DNA of 64,000 nt, taken from Brevibacillus sp. DP1.3A. Its GTDB lineage: Bacteria; Bacillota; Bacilli; Brevibacillales; Brevibacillaceae. A program made the position numbers and the translations under genes. Numbering within the stretch: position 1 is the first letter of the stretch; each line of letters begins with the position of its first letter. The stretch spans positions 2,711,001-2,775,000 of the forward strand of contig NZ_CP085876.1 in assembly GCF_013284245.2 (NCBI RefSeq), given 5' to 3'. The notes below the pieces were generated by a model. That model made no database searches. It was not told the origin of the DNA and saw only the letters and a program-made list of their open reading frames with translations. Shown here one piece after another: positions 54,798 through 62,727 of the stretch.

Positions 54798-56648
54798 ATG
54801 AAAAAGATTAAGAACAGTTTAATGAAAAACGTCTCCTTAGCGGTAGCAACTATTTGTACTGTTCAGTTTTCAGTAACAGGCATTGCTTCTGCACAAGTTG
54901 CGACACCAAAACCTATTGAAGCTTATAGCGTGGTAGCAAGCTCAGTTTCCAATGGCTTGAAAGCAAGCGTAGGCTCAGTGGACGTCACGATTGGGGATTC
55001 AGAAACCATTCGCCTTACTTATAATGGCAGCCCTATCGATAACGCATTGGTTGATTGGGAAATTGGTAGCTCTAGCATCGCTTCTGTCAACAATGGGGTT
55101 GTGTACGGTAAGAAAGTAGGAACGACTGTTGTTACTGCTAGATACAATGGTTATCGTGCTACAGTTAGAGTGACTGTTGACAGAGCTCAGACTCTCGAAG
55201 CAACGAAAACAGAGGTTTCTGTTAAAAAAGGCAAAAAAACAAACGTTAGTTTGAAATTTGCGGGTAGCAGTCTCCCTGGGTCAAGAGCGACTTGGAAAAC
55301 CGCGGATAAAACTGTCGCAACTGTTGACGATGGTGAAATTAAAGGTGTAGGCCAAGGCAGCACTGTCATTACTGCTAGCTACAAAGACCAAGAGGTAGAA
55401 ATCCGCGTTGATGTTGAAGGCGGAAATTCAGACGGTAAGCTGGAAGCAGATGTTACTCAGCTGAAAATGGAAAAAGGCGATAAAGAAACCATTAAGTTGA
55501 CGTATGACGACGATAAAATTTCTGGTTCAAAAGCAACCTGGAAAACTTCGAAGTCCTCTGTAGCAACTGTAAACGATGATGGTGTCGTTACTGCAAAGGG
55601 CAAAGGTACAGCAACGATCACTGCAAAATACAAAGGCTACGAAGTAGAGGTTGATGTTTACGTAGGTACAGACAGTTCTGGTAAACTGGAAGCTGATGAA
55701 ACCAGCATCTCTTTGAAAAAAGGCGACAGAGACACGATTCAACTAACTTATGATGATGACAGATTGTCTGGATCAAAAGCAACCTGGAAAACATCCAACT
55801 CCAGCGTGGCAACTGTTGATGATGGTGTCGTTACGGCAAAAGGCCAAGGAACTGCTACCATTACAGCAACATACAAAGGCGATAAGGTCGAAATTCGTGT
55901 TAAGGTCGATTACAACAACTCTGGTAAACTGGAAGTAAACGACAGCACGGTCTCCTTGAAAAAAGGGGAAAGAGAAACATTAACATTGAAATATGATGGT
56001 TCCACCATTAGTAATTCGAATGCATCTTGGTCCACATCCCGATCCTCAGTAGCAACAGTAAGCAGCTCTGGTACGATTACAGCAACAGGTAAAGGTAAAG
56101 CTACCATTACCGCTCAATACAAAGGCGAAAAAGTAGAAATTGAAGTGACTGTCGATAGCTCCTCAGGAATGCTGGAAGCAGACGATACGAGCGTCACCTT
56201 GAAAAAAGGCGAGAGAGAAACTGTAAAACTGAGATATGATGGCGACACAATTAGCAATTCAAAAGCATCATGGAAAACCTCTAAATCTTCTGTAGCAACC
56301 GTTACCAGCAGTGGTACGATTACAGCAAAAGCAAAAGGAAAGGCAACCATTACCGCTACGTATAAAGGCGAAAAAGTTGAAATTGAAGTGGAAGTTGGCA
56401 GCAAAGGCTCAAGCAAGCTGGAAGCAGATGACACAAGCATTACCATTAAAAAGGGTGACTCTGAAAAGATCAAACTCACCTATGATGGCGATGACATCAG
56501 CAGCTCTAAAGCAAAATGGAAGTCGAATAAATCTTCCGTAGCTTCAGTATCCAGCAGCGGTTCGGTAAAAGGTAAAAAGAAAGGTAAGGCCACTATTACA
56601 GCTGAATACAAAGGCTATGAAGTGGAAATCGAAGTAACAGTAAAATAA
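54798..56648 (+). CDS. Secreted protein with seven bacterial Ig-like (BIG2) repeats
   Basis: This 616-aa secreted protein has a signal peptide (about 1-33, ending SVTGIASAQV) and seven tandem repeats of about 80 residues. Each follows LEAD.TSI.LKKG, then SKATWKTS.SSVATV, then G.ATITA.YKG..VEI.V. No LPxTG, SLH, LysM or catalytic domain follows, so the anchor is unclear. The product is Lys/Ser/Thr-rich and the gene uses more A/T-rich codons than its neighbours. Adhesin, surface-layer-associated or matrix roles are possible. GGAGGTAAAAAC precedes ATG. Confidence 0.88.
   Translation: MKKIKNSLMKNVSLAVATICTVQFSVTGIASAQVATPKPIEAYSVVASSVSNGLKASVGSVDVTIGDSETIRLTYNGSPIDNALVDWEIGSSSIASVNNGVVYGKKVGTTVVTARYNGYRATVRVTVDRAQTLEATKTEVSVKKGKKTNVSLKFAGSSLPGSRATWKTADKTVATVDDGEIKGVGQGSTVITASYKDQEVEIRVDVEGGNSDGKLEADVTQLKMEKGDKETIKLTYDDDKISGSKATWKTSKSSVATVNDDGVVTAKGKGTATITAKYKGYEVEVDVYVGTDSSGKLEADETSISLKKGDRDTIQLTYDDDRLSGSKATWKTSNSSVATVDDGVVTAKGQGTATITATYKGDKVEIRVKVDYNNSGKLEVNDSTVSLKKGERETLTLKYDGSTISNSNASWSTSRSSVATVSSSGTITATGKGKATITAQYKGEKVEIEVTVDSSSGMLEADDTSVTLKKGERETVKLRYDGDTISNSKASWKTSKSSVATVTSSGTITAKAKGKATITATYKGEKVEIEVEVGSKGSSKLEADDTSITIKKGDSEKIKLTYDGDDISSSKAKWKSNKSSVASVSSSGSVKGKKKGKATITAEYKGYEVEIEVTVK
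55190..56640 (+). repeat. Tandem repeats of about 240-246 bp encoding BIG2 domains
   Basis: Six clear coding repeats (the first of the seven, before 55190, is more diverged) start near 55194, 55440, 55686, 55926, 56172 and 56418. Repeats 5 to 7 are the most alike, which suggests recent duplication and makes copy-number change by recombination likely. Confidence 0.75.
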
Positions 56649-56659
56649 TGGATGACAGG

Positions 56660-56698
56660 AAACTCGCTGAATCTTAATTGGTTCAGCGAGTTTTTTTC
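56660..56698 (+). terminator. Terminator after the BIG2 gene
   Basis: AACTCGCTGAA pairs perfectly with TTCAGCGAGTT around a 10-nt loop and is followed by TTTTTCC. Confidence 0.9.
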
Positions 56699-56744
56699 CA
56701 AGAGTAAGGAAACCCTGTTATTTGTTGTGGAGGAGGAATGACTC

Positions 56745-57527
56745 TTGAGAGAGATCATCTTGGAAAAGTTAAAAGAAATCGAGCAAGCGCATGACTTAAA
56801 AGTATTGTTCGCCGTTGAATCAGGAAGTCGGGCATGGGGATTTCCATCCAAAGATAGCGATTATGATGTACGGTTTGTCTATGTGAAGAAGCCAGAATGG
56901 TATTTGTCCATTGACGACAAACGGGATGTTGTAGAAGTACCGATCAATGACCTTTTAGATATAAACGGCTGGGATATTCGAAAAGCGCTTAAGCTATTTC
57001 GAAAATCGAATCCGCCCCTACAAGAATGGCTTGTATCAGACATTGTTTATCTCGATACACTTGGCTTTCGAGATGAACTGGAAAGGTTGCAAGGGGAAGT
57101 ATTTTCGCCAAAGGCTTCCTTGCATCATTACCTCAGTATGGCAAAAGGGAATTTTCGGGACTATCTGCAAGGGGAGCAAGTCAAAATCAAAAAATACTTT
57201 TATGTGTTACGCCCGATTCTCGCATGCATCTGGATCGAAACGTATCATACGAATCCCCCCATTGGATTTGATCGGTTAGTTACAGAGCTGATAACCGATT
57301 CTACGTTAAAAGGTAAAATTTCTGAGCTGCTCCAAAGAAAAATAGCTGGGGATGAGTTGAACTTGGAGCCAAGGATCGAAGAGCTTCACCATTTTATTGA
57401 GGATCAAATAGAGCGTCTGACTGCACTGACTAGCCAATATACAAATGATCTGGAGGACCCAACAGACAAGCTGGATGAGGTATTTCGGAAGTATTTGCAC
57501 AGGGCGTGGCTAATCAATTCGTTATGA
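56745..57527 (+). CDS. DNA polymerase beta-superfamily nucleotidyltransferase (COG3541, YcgL-like)
   Basis: The minimal nucleotidyltransferase core is visible: ESGSRAWGFPSKDSDYDVRFVYV (about 25-47), giving the GS motif and the DxD metal site, with a third carboxylate expected in DVVEVPIND. The remaining 180 residues are helical. COG3541 proteins are stand-alone transferases, often linked to RNA repair or NAD-related genes; the substrate is unknown. TTG 56745 is the start, behind GGAGGAGGAATG. It is the first gene of the NADAR/KptA cluster; the NADAR gene starts 37 nt downstream. Confidence 0.85.
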   Translation: MREIILEKLKEIEQAHDLKVLFAVESGSRAWGFPSKDSDYDVRFVYVKKPEWYLSIDDKRDVVEVPINDLLDINGWDIRKALKLFRKSNPPLQEWLVSDIVYLDTLGFRDELERLQGEVFSPKASLHHYLSMAKGNFRDYLQGEQVKIKKYFYVLRPILACIWIETYHTNPPIGFDRLVTELITDSTLKGKISELLQRKIAGDELNLEPRIEELHHFIEDQIERLTALTSQYTNDLEDPTDKLDEVFRKYLHRAWLINSL

Positions 57528-57564
57528 TGGAATCATTATGATAGATACGGAGGTACAAATATTC

Positions 57565-58119
57565 ATGAAGGATCATATCCGAAAAGGTATAAAGCAACCT
57601 CTCGAAATTCACTTTGATCAACCAGATAAACCATACGGCTGCTTCTCCAATTTCTCTAGTCACCCAGTAGAGTTGGAAGGGGAACTTTGGACAACTTTGG
57701 AACACTATCTGCAAGCCAAGAAATTTTTAGGGACTACCCAAGAAAAAGAGATCATGCGCAAGGCATTACAAGCAAAAGTAGAACAGTACCCTGTCATTCG
57801 TGAAATTCTGCTCTCTACTGGGGATGCCACCTTAATCGATTGTACGAGCAACGATTCAGACGTACTAGGAAGATTATGGATGGAAGTGCGTAAAAGCCTA
57901 GATGGGTACCAACCGCATTTCTATTTGCCGCCATGGATTGTGTTTCCAGAAGAGCATCCTTATAGTTTGTGTTGGCGGATGGGATTTGGTGAGGACTATC
58001 TCATGCATTATTGGCCATGGCTAGAGGAAATGAGTGTGGATGCCAGGAAAGAGTATGACGCTTATTTTCCGGTACCAGAGGAATGGCAGTTTGAAGATTT
58101 GGATGAGGAGGAAGAATGA
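57565..58119 (+). CDS. NADAR family protein (YbiA-like, ADP-ribose/N-glycosidase fold)
   Basis: This 184-aa protein has the family's GCFSNFSSHPVEL ... TLEHYLQAKKF block (about 24-54) and LGRLWMEVRKSLDGY. NADAR members act on N-glycosidic bonds of ribose compounds: YbiA-type enzymes on riboflavin intermediates and others on ADP-ribosylated guanine in nucleic acid. ATG 57565 follows GGAGGTAC; an earlier ATG (57538) has no site. The acidic tail ends DLDEEEE. It overlaps the phosphatase gene by 4 nt, so the pair is co-translated. Confidence 0.88.
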   Translation: MKDHIRKGIKQPLEIHFDQPDKPYGCFSNFSSHPVELEGELWTTLEHYLQAKKFLGTTQEKEIMRKALQAKVEQYPVIREILLSTGDATLIDCTSNDSDVLGRLWMEVRKSLDGYQPHFYLPPWIVFPEEHPYSLCWRMGFGEDYLMHYWPWLEEMSVDARKEYDAYFPVPEEWQFEDLDEEEE

Positions 58120-58445
58120 AGCTACTGTTCATTTGCAGCAGAAATAAATGGAGGAGCTTAACGGCAGAAAAGATTTTTCATGGGATCAATGACTATGATG
58201 TAAGATCAGCAGGTACTGAAACTGGGGCCCGTATTAAAGTAACAAGTGGCCTTATTGGATGGGCTGATCTTATTTTTTGTATGGAGAAAAAACATGTAAG
58301 GCGGTTACAAGAAAAGTTTAGCTTGGAACTGATGGATAAAAGGATCATTTGCTTGGGTATCCCCGATGAATACATATACATGGATGAGGAACTGATCGAG
58401 ATATTAAAATCGAGTGTTTCCGCATATATAGAGATTCCGGATTAA
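58116..58445 (+). CDS. Small protein-tyrosine-phosphatase-like protein (COG4551 type)
   Basis: This short (109 aa) relative of low-molecular-weight phosphatases has the Cys-x5-Arg loop at the N-terminus (ICSRNKWRS, Cys about residue 7) and a candidate general acid Asp in LGIPDEYIYM near residue 85. It is about 40 residues shorter than standard LMW-PTPs. Coupling to the NADAR gene suggests it acts on a phosphate group in the same pathway, perhaps on a phosphorylated ADP-ribose or nucleic acid end, rather than on phosphotyrosine. GAGGAGGAAG precedes ATG. Confidence 0.82.
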   Translation: MKLLFICSRNKWRSLTAEKIFHGINDYDVRSAGTETGARIKVTSGLIGWADLIFCMEKKHVRRLQEKFSLELMDKRIICLGIPDEYIYMDEELIEILKSSVSAYIEIPD

Positions 58446-58549
58446 GCTGTTATTATCCGTTGTCGATGTATCCCGGATTATTATGTATAATGGGGATGAT
58501 ATGGCTCGATCGCACTATCCATACTTATCGTAAAGCGAGGATTTTCACC

Positions 58550-58741
58550 ATGAAGAAAAAACTTGTACTGGTTCTAGATGTTGAAGTAGCAGACAAAGCT
58601 GATATGCAGCAACTGGCAGATTCTATGTCCACAGCAATTCAATCCGTGGAAGGGATTGCCTTGCAAGACCTAGTCATGTTTGATAACGATGAAAACAATG
58701 CTGACAAGCTAATTGCTAACATAAAAAAAGAAATGTCCTAA
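58550..58741 (+). CDS. Small acidic hypothetical protein, 63 aa
   Basis: This 63-residue protein begins with a beta strand (KKKLVLVLDVEVAD) followed by an amphipathic helix (DKADMQQLADSMSTAIQSVEG) and an acidic C-terminal part. It contains no cysteine or membrane segment. The upstream gap of 104 nt includes a TATAAT-like box (58487-58492), so it may start a second transcript. AAAGCGAGG precedes ATG. Its family is not recognised; it lies inside the NADAR/KptA cluster. Confidence 0.6.
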   Translation: MKKKLVLVLDVEVADKADMQQLADSMSTAIQSVEGIALQDLVMFDNDENNADKLIANIKKEMS

Positions 58742-58757
58742 AGAGGAGAGCAGTCCT

Positions 58758-58913
58758 GTGTTTTTCGTTTATGTTCTGGCTTACCTGATCGTTGCTCTCC
58801 TCTATGGATTTTGGACGATGAAAAGCCCACAGCTATGGGTTCGACTAACAGGAAATTTCATCATTCACCTATTTATTGCTGCAATTTTGAGTCTCGGTTA
58901 CTTTTTTGCGTAA
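58758..58913 (+). CDS. Small membrane protein, 51 aa
   Basis: GTG 58758 behind AGAGGAGAG opens 51 codons with two hydrophobic segments (VFFVYVLAYLIVALLYGFW and LTGNFIIHLFIAAILSLGYFF) joined by a short basic loop. It starts 16 nt after the 63-aa gene and lies 35 nt before kptA. I do not recognise the family; in this setting a membrane partner of the neighbouring enzymes is possible but unproven. Confidence 0.6.
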   Translation: MFFVYVLAYLIVALLYGFWTMKSPQLWVRLTGNFIIHLFIAAILSLGYFFA

Positions 58914-58948
58914 AGAAGTGGCTATGACCTGTAATGGGAGATGAGTGT

Positions 58949-59494
58949 ATGGATTATCAAAAATTGAGTAAAGAATTGTCCTATGCGCTTCGTCATGCCC
59001 CCCATGAATATGAGCTTGAGTTAGACGAACAAGGATGGGTACCTATCAAACAATTGCTTTTGTCACTTCATGAACAGCGCAAGTGGCGAGCGGTTACCGA
59101 AGAAGATTTACATACGATGATTGCGTTATCCGAAAAAAAGCGCCATGAGATCAATCAAGGCAAAATTCGCGCCCTTTATGGACATTCAGTGCCGCAAAAG
59201 ATCCAAAAGGAAGAAAAAGAACCGCCTGCGTATCTTTTTCATGGCACGCCGCAAAGATTCCTCGATTCTATTTTTGCTAGCGGGCTTGTTCCAAAAGGAA
59301 GACAGTATGTGCATCTGTCTGAAGACGTCCAAACAGCCCAGCAGGTTGGGAAAAGACGAGACGATCATCCCGTACTTTTGCGAATCGATGCGAGGCAAGC
59401 TTGGCAAGATGGTGTGAGGTTTTACCATGGAAATGAGCTCGTTTGGTTAGCAGATCACGTGCAAAAAGAGTACATTTCTATCTATCAGAAGTAG
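58949..59494 (+). CDS. kptA: RNA 2'-phosphotransferase KptA (Tpt1 family)
   Basis: This NAD-dependent enzyme transfers a 2'-phosphate from RNA to NAD, giving ADP-ribose 1'',2''-cyclic phosphate. The 181-aa protein has an N-terminal winged helix (KLSKELSYALRHAPHEYELELDEQGW), KKRHEINQGKIRALYGHS, and the ADP-ribosyltransferase lobe LFHGTPQRF, QYVHLSED, VGKRRDDHPVLL. The catalytic Arg-His-Arg-Arg set appears retained. Bacteria lack tRNA splicing of the eukaryal type, so its substrate is open; some Tpt1 enzymes also add ADP-ribose to nucleic acid 5' phosphates. ATG 58949 fits GGGAG upstream. Confidence 0.92.
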   Translation: MDYQKLSKELSYALRHAPHEYELELDEQGWVPIKQLLLSLHEQRKWRAVTEEDLHTMIALSEKKRHEINQGKIRALYGHSVPQKIQKEEKEPPAYLFHGTPQRFLDSIFASGLVPKGRQYVHLSEDVQTAQQVGKRRDDHPVLLRIDARQAWQDGVRFYHGNELVWLADHVQKEYISIYQK

Positions 59495-59529
59495 CTCGAT
59501 TTGCTCGAGAAGAAACAACGCAGCATGAG

Positions 59530-59562
59530 AAAAGACTCGCATTCGATCGCGGGTCTTTTTTA
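59530..59562 (+). terminator. Terminator after kptA
   Basis: AAAGAC.CGC pairs with GCG.GTCTTT around an 8-nt loop and is followed by TTTTTTA. Confidence 0.82.
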
Positions 59563-59595
59563 TATCAACGTTAATCGTAAGGAGGTAAAAGCGGC

Positions 59596-59742
59596 ATGGA
59601 ATTGTTGTTTGCTTTTCTACTGTTGGCAGGACTTTTTGCAATCTACGACGCGATTCGGAAGATGAACCAGAACATCGTAACACAAGTGGATCAAAACCAG
59701 CGAATCATTGAACTACTGAATGAATTGAAGAGAAAGCAGTGA
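59596..59742 (+). CDS. Small single-span membrane protein, 48 aa
   Basis: AAGGAGGTAAAAGCGGC precedes ATG 59596. The 48-residue product has one N-terminal transmembrane helix (ELLFAFLLLAGLFAIYDAI) followed by a polar amphipathic helix (MNQNIVTQVDQNQRIIELLNELKRKQ) that could form a coiled coil. This layout is common among small Bacillota proteins of unknown function. It follows the kptA terminator and has no clear downstream partner. Confidence 0.6.
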   Translation: MELLFAFLLLAGLFAIYDAIRKMNQNIVTQVDQNQRIIELLNELKRKQ

Positions 59743-59971
59743 GGTTAAGGGTGACTGAGCACGAGGGCGCAGTTGTCACGATAGGCGTGGAGTAAGCAGT
59801 TTATTACGTATTCTGCATGATGATCGATGAGTGGAAAATCGCTAATCAGGAGTAAATTGTAATTACATCCATCTGGCACGGTGTCGTCCCCCATCGTATT
59901 CAAATGGTTTCAGCAATAATACCCGTTTTAAATCGTTGGATAAAGTGATGCGGTCCAGTCCACCTTCGTTT

Positions 59972-60280
59972 TTACGCTTTTTCATAAAGATAAAGAATAC
60001 CGTCGTCGATCGACCAACAACGCAATGAATGCCTCCAAACGCTTGTTTGCGAGGGTAAGTATTTTTCGAGGTCATTTACGATTTTTTCCCAATTTTGATC
60101 ACTATCACTAATCTCAATGAACTCACCGTATACCAAGTCAAAAACGAGGTACCCCATTTCGTACTCAATGCAATCGATCTTATAGTAAGAGACACTGTAT
60201 ACTTCGTCCCAGTCTATTTGAACAGGTTCAGCATGTTCGTAGTGGATGGAAATTTGATGGCTATCAACAGTAAAAATCAA
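59972..60280 (-). CDS. Hypothetical acidic protein, 102 aa
   Basis: The frame starts at TTG 60280 with AAGGAG about 11 nt upstream. The product is acidic and rich in Tyr, Asp and Glu (VYSVSYYKIDCIEYEMGYLVFDL, EISDSDQNWEKIV), with a mixed alpha/beta pattern. This composition is seen in small immunity proteins of polymorphic toxins, but no toxin gene is adjacent. The C-terminus (after DLEKYLP) reads into a basic stretch and stops soon; a reading frame shifted by one continues to 59863, so a frameshifted tail is possible. Family not recognised. Confidence 0.5.
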   Translation of the reverse strand: MIFTVDSHQISIHYEHAEPVQIDWDEVYSVSYYKIDCIEYEMGYLVFDLVYGEFIEISDSDQNWEKIVNDLEKYLPSQTSVWRHSLRCWSIDDGILYLYEKA

Positions 60281-60571
60281 ATAGAATCAACTCCTTACCT
60301 GTTTATTTGCAGTATACCTGTTGGAGTGAAAGTTTTCCATAGATGTATGGGGGAGTAGAAACTACTTGGGGAGAGTGCAGACGTCAAGTTTGGGAAGGAG
60401 TTAGATTTAGTGTCAATAGAATCAATAGTAATCACGGAATTCTTTAACAGTGTGGTCAGCTATCAATAAAAGCATTTTACTGTTCTATACCCAATACAAA
60501 TGAAGTCCGAATTAAAGACTTTAGACAAATTTGTATAAACGTTCTGGCAAAAGCTCCAATTTACTTGCCCA

Positions 60572-60608
60572 CCCCCTCTATCTTTTCCTACTCTAAAACC
60601 AGAGGGGG
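60572..60608 (+). promoter_or_regulatory. Hairpin covering the ribosome binding site of yifB
   Basis: CCCCCTCT (60572-60579) and AGAGGGGG (60601-60608) are a perfect 8-bp inverted repeat. The 3' arm contains part of the GGGGGAGAGG ribosome binding site in front of ATG 60616, so pairing would hide it. Nothing else was supported in the 60281-60615 gap. Confidence 0.55.
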
Positions 60609-60615
60609 AGAGGAC

Positions 60616-62160
60616 ATGTACGCATGCAGTTATTCAGGCACTGTGCTCGGCATAGACGGTATGGTTGTCACTGTAGAAACAGACATAGCAAATGGCTTAC
60701 CTCAATTCGATTTGGTCGGACTAGGCGGTTCAGCAGTAAAAGAAGCGAGAGATCGCGTTCGTGCTGCCTTGCGCAACGCAGGATACGACTACCCAATGCA
60801 GCGGATCACCGTCAACCTAGCACCAGCTGACCAGCGTAAAGAAGGCTCAGGTTTCGACCTTGCTATTGCCTTTGGAATTTTACTCGCCTCGAAGCAAATG
60901 CTCCCTAGACCAGAGAGAATACTCGTTCTAGGAGAGTTGGCATTAGATGGTTCTCTTCGCCCTGTAACGGGTGTACTTCCCATTCTGCTAGAAGCTAAAA
61001 ATGCAGGATTTACCCACGTGATTCTCCCCGAACAAAATGCACCGGAAGCGCGGCTCGTCGACATTACCGTATTACCTTCGAGGAATCTTGAGGAGGCCGT
61101 GAGCTATTGGAAAGAAGGACTTCATAGTAAAAACTCAGACTTGATTTTTCCCGAATCTGAAACAGGTAAGACAAATGCGAACAAGTTGCCTCCCGACTTT
61201 GCTAATGTTTACGGACAGCAATTTGTAAAACGTGGCTTGGAGATCGCAGCAGCTGGATTTCATAATGTGATTTTGGTGGGGCCTCCAGGTTCAGGGAAAA
61301 CTCTTTTAGCTACTTGCCTGCCTGGCATCATGCCCAACATGACCATTCATGAATCATACGAAGTGACGAAAATATACAGTATTGCTGGTCAATTGAAGCG
61401 GGAGAGTGGGCTCGTCGAAGAGAGACCTTTTCGTGCCCCACACCATACGATTACCGCTACTGCACTAATTGGCGGTGGTGCGCAAATTCCGCGTCCCGGA
61501 GAGTGTAGCTTGTCTCACGGTGGTATCCTCTTCCTGGATGAGATGCCCGAGTTTTCTCGACATGTATTAGAGGTACTGCGCCAGCCTCTGGAATCAGGGG
61601 TTGTCACGATTGGACGATCTAAGCAGGTTTTTACCTTCCCTGCTCGGCTTCTGTTAATCGGTTCGTGCAATCCTTGCCCTTGTGGATTCTTTGGTACTCG
61701 AGAGAAGCAAACCTGCTCGTGCTCTCCCCAACAAATCTACAAATACCGTTCAAAGCTCTCAGGTCCCTTGCTAGATCGCATCGATCTGCACATCGAGGTG
61801 CCGAGAGTACCCGTTCAACTTCTTCACAACAGAAAAGCAGAGGAGTCCTCAAAAGACATTCAGAAGCGAGTAGAGCAAGCGAGAGCTGTCCAATGCGAAA
61901 GATACCACTATCGTCCAGGATGTCCTTTTAACAGTGTGATGAATGGAGAAGAGCTGCGCCAATTTGCTCAGCTGGATAAGGAAGGACAAGAGATGTTGCA
62001 GCTTGCCTTCGAGACATTAGGTTTGAGTGCAAGAGCCTACGATAGGATTGTGAAAGTGGCGAGAACGATTGCAGATTTAGATGGGGCTTCTCGTGTTGAT
62101 GCTGCACATGTAGCGGAAGCAATTCGCTACAGAGCATTGGATCGAGGGTTACTATTTTAA
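60616..62160 (+). CDS. YifB family Mg chelatase-like AAA ATPase (ComM-like)
   Basis: This 514-aa protein has an N-terminal Lon-protease-like (ChlI) domain (about 1-165), then an AAA+ core with Walker A GPPGSGKTL (about 220), Walker B GILFLDEMPEF (about 305) and a cysteine-rich insert (CNPCPCGFFG ... CSCS, about 355-380), and a C-terminal lid. ComM, the characterised relative, is a helicase aiding branch migration in natural transformation. GGGGGAGAGG precedes ATG 60616; an upstream in-frame ATG would lie before the hairpin at 60572. It is a monocistron. Confidence 0.92.
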   Translation: MYACSYSGTVLGIDGMVVTVETDIANGLPQFDLVGLGGSAVKEARDRVRAALRNAGYDYPMQRITVNLAPADQRKEGSGFDLAIAFGILLASKQMLPRPERILVLGELALDGSLRPVTGVLPILLEAKNAGFTHVILPEQNAPEARLVDITVLPSRNLEEAVSYWKEGLHSKNSDLIFPESETGKTNANKLPPDFANVYGQQFVKRGLEIAAAGFHNVILVGPPGSGKTLLATCLPGIMPNMTIHESYEVTKIYSIAGQLKRESGLVEERPFRAPHHTITATALIGGGAQIPRPGECSLSHGGILFLDEMPEFSRHVLEVLRQPLESGVVTIGRSKQVFTFPARLLLIGSCNPCPCGFFGTREKQTCSCSPQQIYKYRSKLSGPLLDRIDLHIEVPRVPVQLLHNRKAEESSKDIQKRVEQARAVQCERYHYRPGCPFNSVMNGEELRQFAQLDKEGQEMLQLAFETLGLSARAYDRIVKVARTIADLDGASRVDAAHVAEAIRYRALDRGLLF

Positions 62161-62328
62161 GAGTCCTGAATATATAAAAAAACCGTTAAATTTTGAGGTC
62201 TCAGTGCTAATACATCAAAGAAATGGACATTTACCCTCCTTGCTACGATGAAAAGAAAGAACATAGATGCCCTGAGGAAGAAACCATCATTTTCATTAAT
62301 ATTAGGCGTATATATGTAAATTTTAACC

Positions 62329-62655
62329 TCATTCAGACTCACTAGTTTCATCAAACAAAGTCTTATCTTCAGCAGTAAATTCTAATCGCAAATGAATACG
62401 GTACAAGATTTCAATTACTTCAGCAAATCCAAGCAAGAATATAGAAGGAATGATGGAATAAAACACACTGGTTAGAAAATGAAGAAAATTATCATTAAGA
62501 TCGTCGAACCAAATATATAACCCGACGATAAAACCAACTATAGTAATAACAGACGCCAGAATCCGAATCCATCGAGCGTATTTATTTGTATAGCGTTTGA
62601 ACAATACTCTCAACCCCAAGTATCCAATTTTGTGGAAAGTAGAAATCCTCAACAT
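62329..62655 (-). CDS. Hypothetical two-span membrane protein, 108 aa
   Basis: The frame encodes two hydrophobic segments (about residues 30-50 and 63-85) flanked by a basic N-terminus (KRYTNKYARWIR) and an acidic C-terminus ending FDETSESE. The ribosome binding site upstream of ATG 62655 is weak. The base composition is A/T-rich, like the other small genes at this end. No family is recognised. A 168-nt interval between it and yifB holds nothing I can support. Confidence 0.5.
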   Translation of the reverse strand: MLRISTFHKIGYLGLRVLFKRYTNKYARWIRILASVITIVGFIVGLYIWFDDLNDNFLHFLTSVFYSIIPSIFLLGFAEVIEILYRIHLRLEFTAEDKTLFDETSESE

Positions 62656-62727
62656 TTTGGTTAAGAAAACAGAGTAGGGCAGTAGTTATCACTCGCATCA
62701 TTACATTTAGTCTCAAGTAAGTGGCAT

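Noticed and set aside
55190-56640. Repeat array as a CRISPR or satellite
   Set aside because: The period is about 245 bp, diverges by codon position and stays in one reading frame, so it is a protein-domain repeat.
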